From NCBI GenBank assembly GCA_011048585.1, contig DSDS01000110.1, forward strand, positions 1-6,889: a stretch of 6,889 nucleotides of DNA, written 5' to 3'. The position numbers and the translations under genes were made by a program. Below are positions 6,124 to 6,889 of this stretch, in pieces. The stretch comes from Desulfurivibrio alkaliphilus (GTDB lineage: Bacteria > Desulfobacterota > Desulfobulbia > Desulfobulbales > Desulfurivibrionaceae). The notes under the pieces are model-generated. The model saw nothing but the letters and a program-made list of their open reading frames with translations, ran no database searches and had not been told where the DNA came from. Numbering within the stretch: position 1 is the stretch's first letter; every line of letters begins with the position of its first letter.

Positions 6124-6889
6124 CCTTCGGCCTCGATAGCGGTCAACACCGCCCGGAGCATCGGCCCGAAATCGTTCTTGCCCGGACAGACAAAGCCGCA
6201 CAGAGCCAGATCCTCTTCAATCAGTTCCAGGCAGCCCAACTCCATCGCCTTCTCCACATTGCCGGTGGCGACACTTTTCAGCAGGGCGGTGGCGATGATA
6301 TCCAAGGGCATTACCCGCTCATAACCGCCGAGGGGGAAGATTGCCCGCCGCCCCCCCCAAAGGGCAGTGTTCATCGGTAGACGGCCGCCGCTGTTTTTAA
6401 AGCGGGTCAGGGCGGAGATAAAGGCGGGGGTAAGGGAAAAACGGTCACCCCCCAGGCCAAGCCAGTTAAAAGGAGAGCTGCCCGCGCTTTCGATCAGGGC
6501 GCTGACCTGATCATGGTAACGTCCCAGATAAGCAGCGTTGCCGACAGCTCGGCGGCCATCCAGCACCGAACCGGAGAGCAAGCGCAAGGCCCTCGAGTCG
6601 GTCAGTTCGTTGGCGCACAATTCAGTCAGGGAGGCGCCCGGCGGAACCTTGAGCAACCGGGGATTTTTAATCCCCGGCCCGGCCAGGGCCACCACCTTGG
6701 TGGTCAACAGGCGCCCGGTTCGAAACAGATGGCCAATGGCAATCAGATCCTGATAACCGATCTGCCAGACCTGCTTGCCCGGGGCGACCGGATCCAGAAA
6801 ATGGATGTGGGTCGAGGCCAATCCGGCCGGGTGGGGGCCGGCGAAACGCACCGGGGTGATGCCGGTCAGTTCATCCCCCGGCAGATCAA
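6120..6889 (-). CDS. nqrA: Na+-translocating NADH:quinone reductase subunit A (NqrA), C-terminal part
   Basis: The frame runs off the right edge without a start, so about 255 C-terminal residues of a protein normally near 445 are present. The GTG at 6851 is an internal valine, because the homologous reading continues upstream (DLPGDELTGITPV before RFAGPHPAGL). Recognisable NqrA stretches are RFAGPHPAGLASTHIHFLDP, LWGGRRAIFPLGGYERVMPL and CGFVCPGKNDFGPML near the C-terminus. NqrA is the large peripheral cytoplasmic subunit, packed on NqrB. It is specific to NQR and absent from Rnf, so it fixes the identity of the complex. The operon promoter must lie outside the window, upstream of nqrA. A run of eight G (- strand; 6351-6358) lies in the WGGRRA coding stretch. 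Confidence 0.95.
   Translation of the reverse strand, partial: DLPGDELTGITPVRFAGPHPAGLASTHIHFLDPVAPGKQVWQIGYQDLIAIGHLFRTGRLLTTKVVALAGPGIKNPRLLKVPPGASLTELCANELTDSRALRLLSGSVLDGRRAVGNAAYLGRYHDQVSALIESAGSSPFNWLGLGGDRFSLTPAFISALTRFKNSGGRLPMNTALWGGRRAIFPLGGYERVMPLDIIATALLKSVATGNVEKAMELGCLELIEEDLALCGFVCPGKNDFGPMLRAVLTAIEAEG

Noticed and set aside
6124..6201. N-terminal extension of NqrB by 26 residues
   Set aside because: It overlaps nqrA coding out of frame. The ATGA overlap at 6120-6123 is the typical coupled start.
4915..6324. Long + strand open frame of 469 codons opposite nqrB and the end of nqrA
   Set aside because: It is rich in Gly, Gln, His and Pro with no recognisable domain. It is the antisense shadow of a GC-rich gene with strong third-position bias.
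1647..6889. Rnf complex instead of Na+-NQR
   Set aside because: NqrA and NqrF are present and the order is A-B-C-D-E-F. There is no RnfB or RnfC-like gene.
2901..6889. Recurrent GCCAGGGC-type octamer on the + strand, considered as a Chi-like or uptake motif
   Set aside because: On the coding strand it reads GCCCTGGC, the common Ala-Leu-Ala codons of membrane helices. Its abundance fits codon use.

Overview
The window is GC-rich and almost entirely coding. It holds the 3' end of an unidentified gene, a complete miaB on the + strand, and on the - strand most of a Na+-translocating NADH:quinone oxidoreductase (Na+-NQR) operon in the order nqrA (partial) - nqrB - nqrC - nqrD - nqrE - nqrF - small cysteine-rich membrane ORF. 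The two transcription units converge around 1393-1484. No mobile element, CRISPR array, tRNA or rRNA was seen.

Part 1 by region. Positions 1-80 are the last codons of an upstream + strand gene. Positions 86-1423 are miaB, a radical-SAM tRNA methylthiotransferase with all six expected cysteines. Positions 1393-1635 (-) are an 80-residue ORF with one N-terminal membrane helix and four cysteines. It sits where the NQR maturation factor gene nqrM usually lies, but its cysteine spacing differs from canonical NqrM. Two strong GC hairpins lie inside its 3' part. Positions 1647-6889 (-) are nqrF, E, D, C, B and the C-terminal ~255 residues of NqrA. Their cofactor and ion-path residues are conserved: the [2Fe-2S] cysteines of NqrF, the Fe-binding cysteines of NqrD and NqrE, and the flavinylation threonines of NqrB and NqrC.

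The six Nqr subunits form one membrane complex. NADH is oxidised at NqrF, electrons pass through the 2Fe-2S centre, the NqrD/E iron site and the covalent FMNs of NqrC and NqrB, then riboflavin, to quinone, and Na+ is pumped outward. Start/stop overlaps of 4 nt (A/B), 8 nt (B/C) and 8 nt (C/D) point to tight translational coupling. The flavin transferase gene apbE, often near nqrF and nqrM elsewhere, is not in the window.

Organism: a GC-rich Gram-negative bacterium. The gene content and the non-gammaproteobacterial look of the small ORF would fit a Desulfobulbales-type deltaproteobacterium (Desulfobacterota), but this is an impression from memory and was not tested. The window is mainly a conserved bioenergetic operon. 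The least described piece is the small cysteine protein after nqrF.
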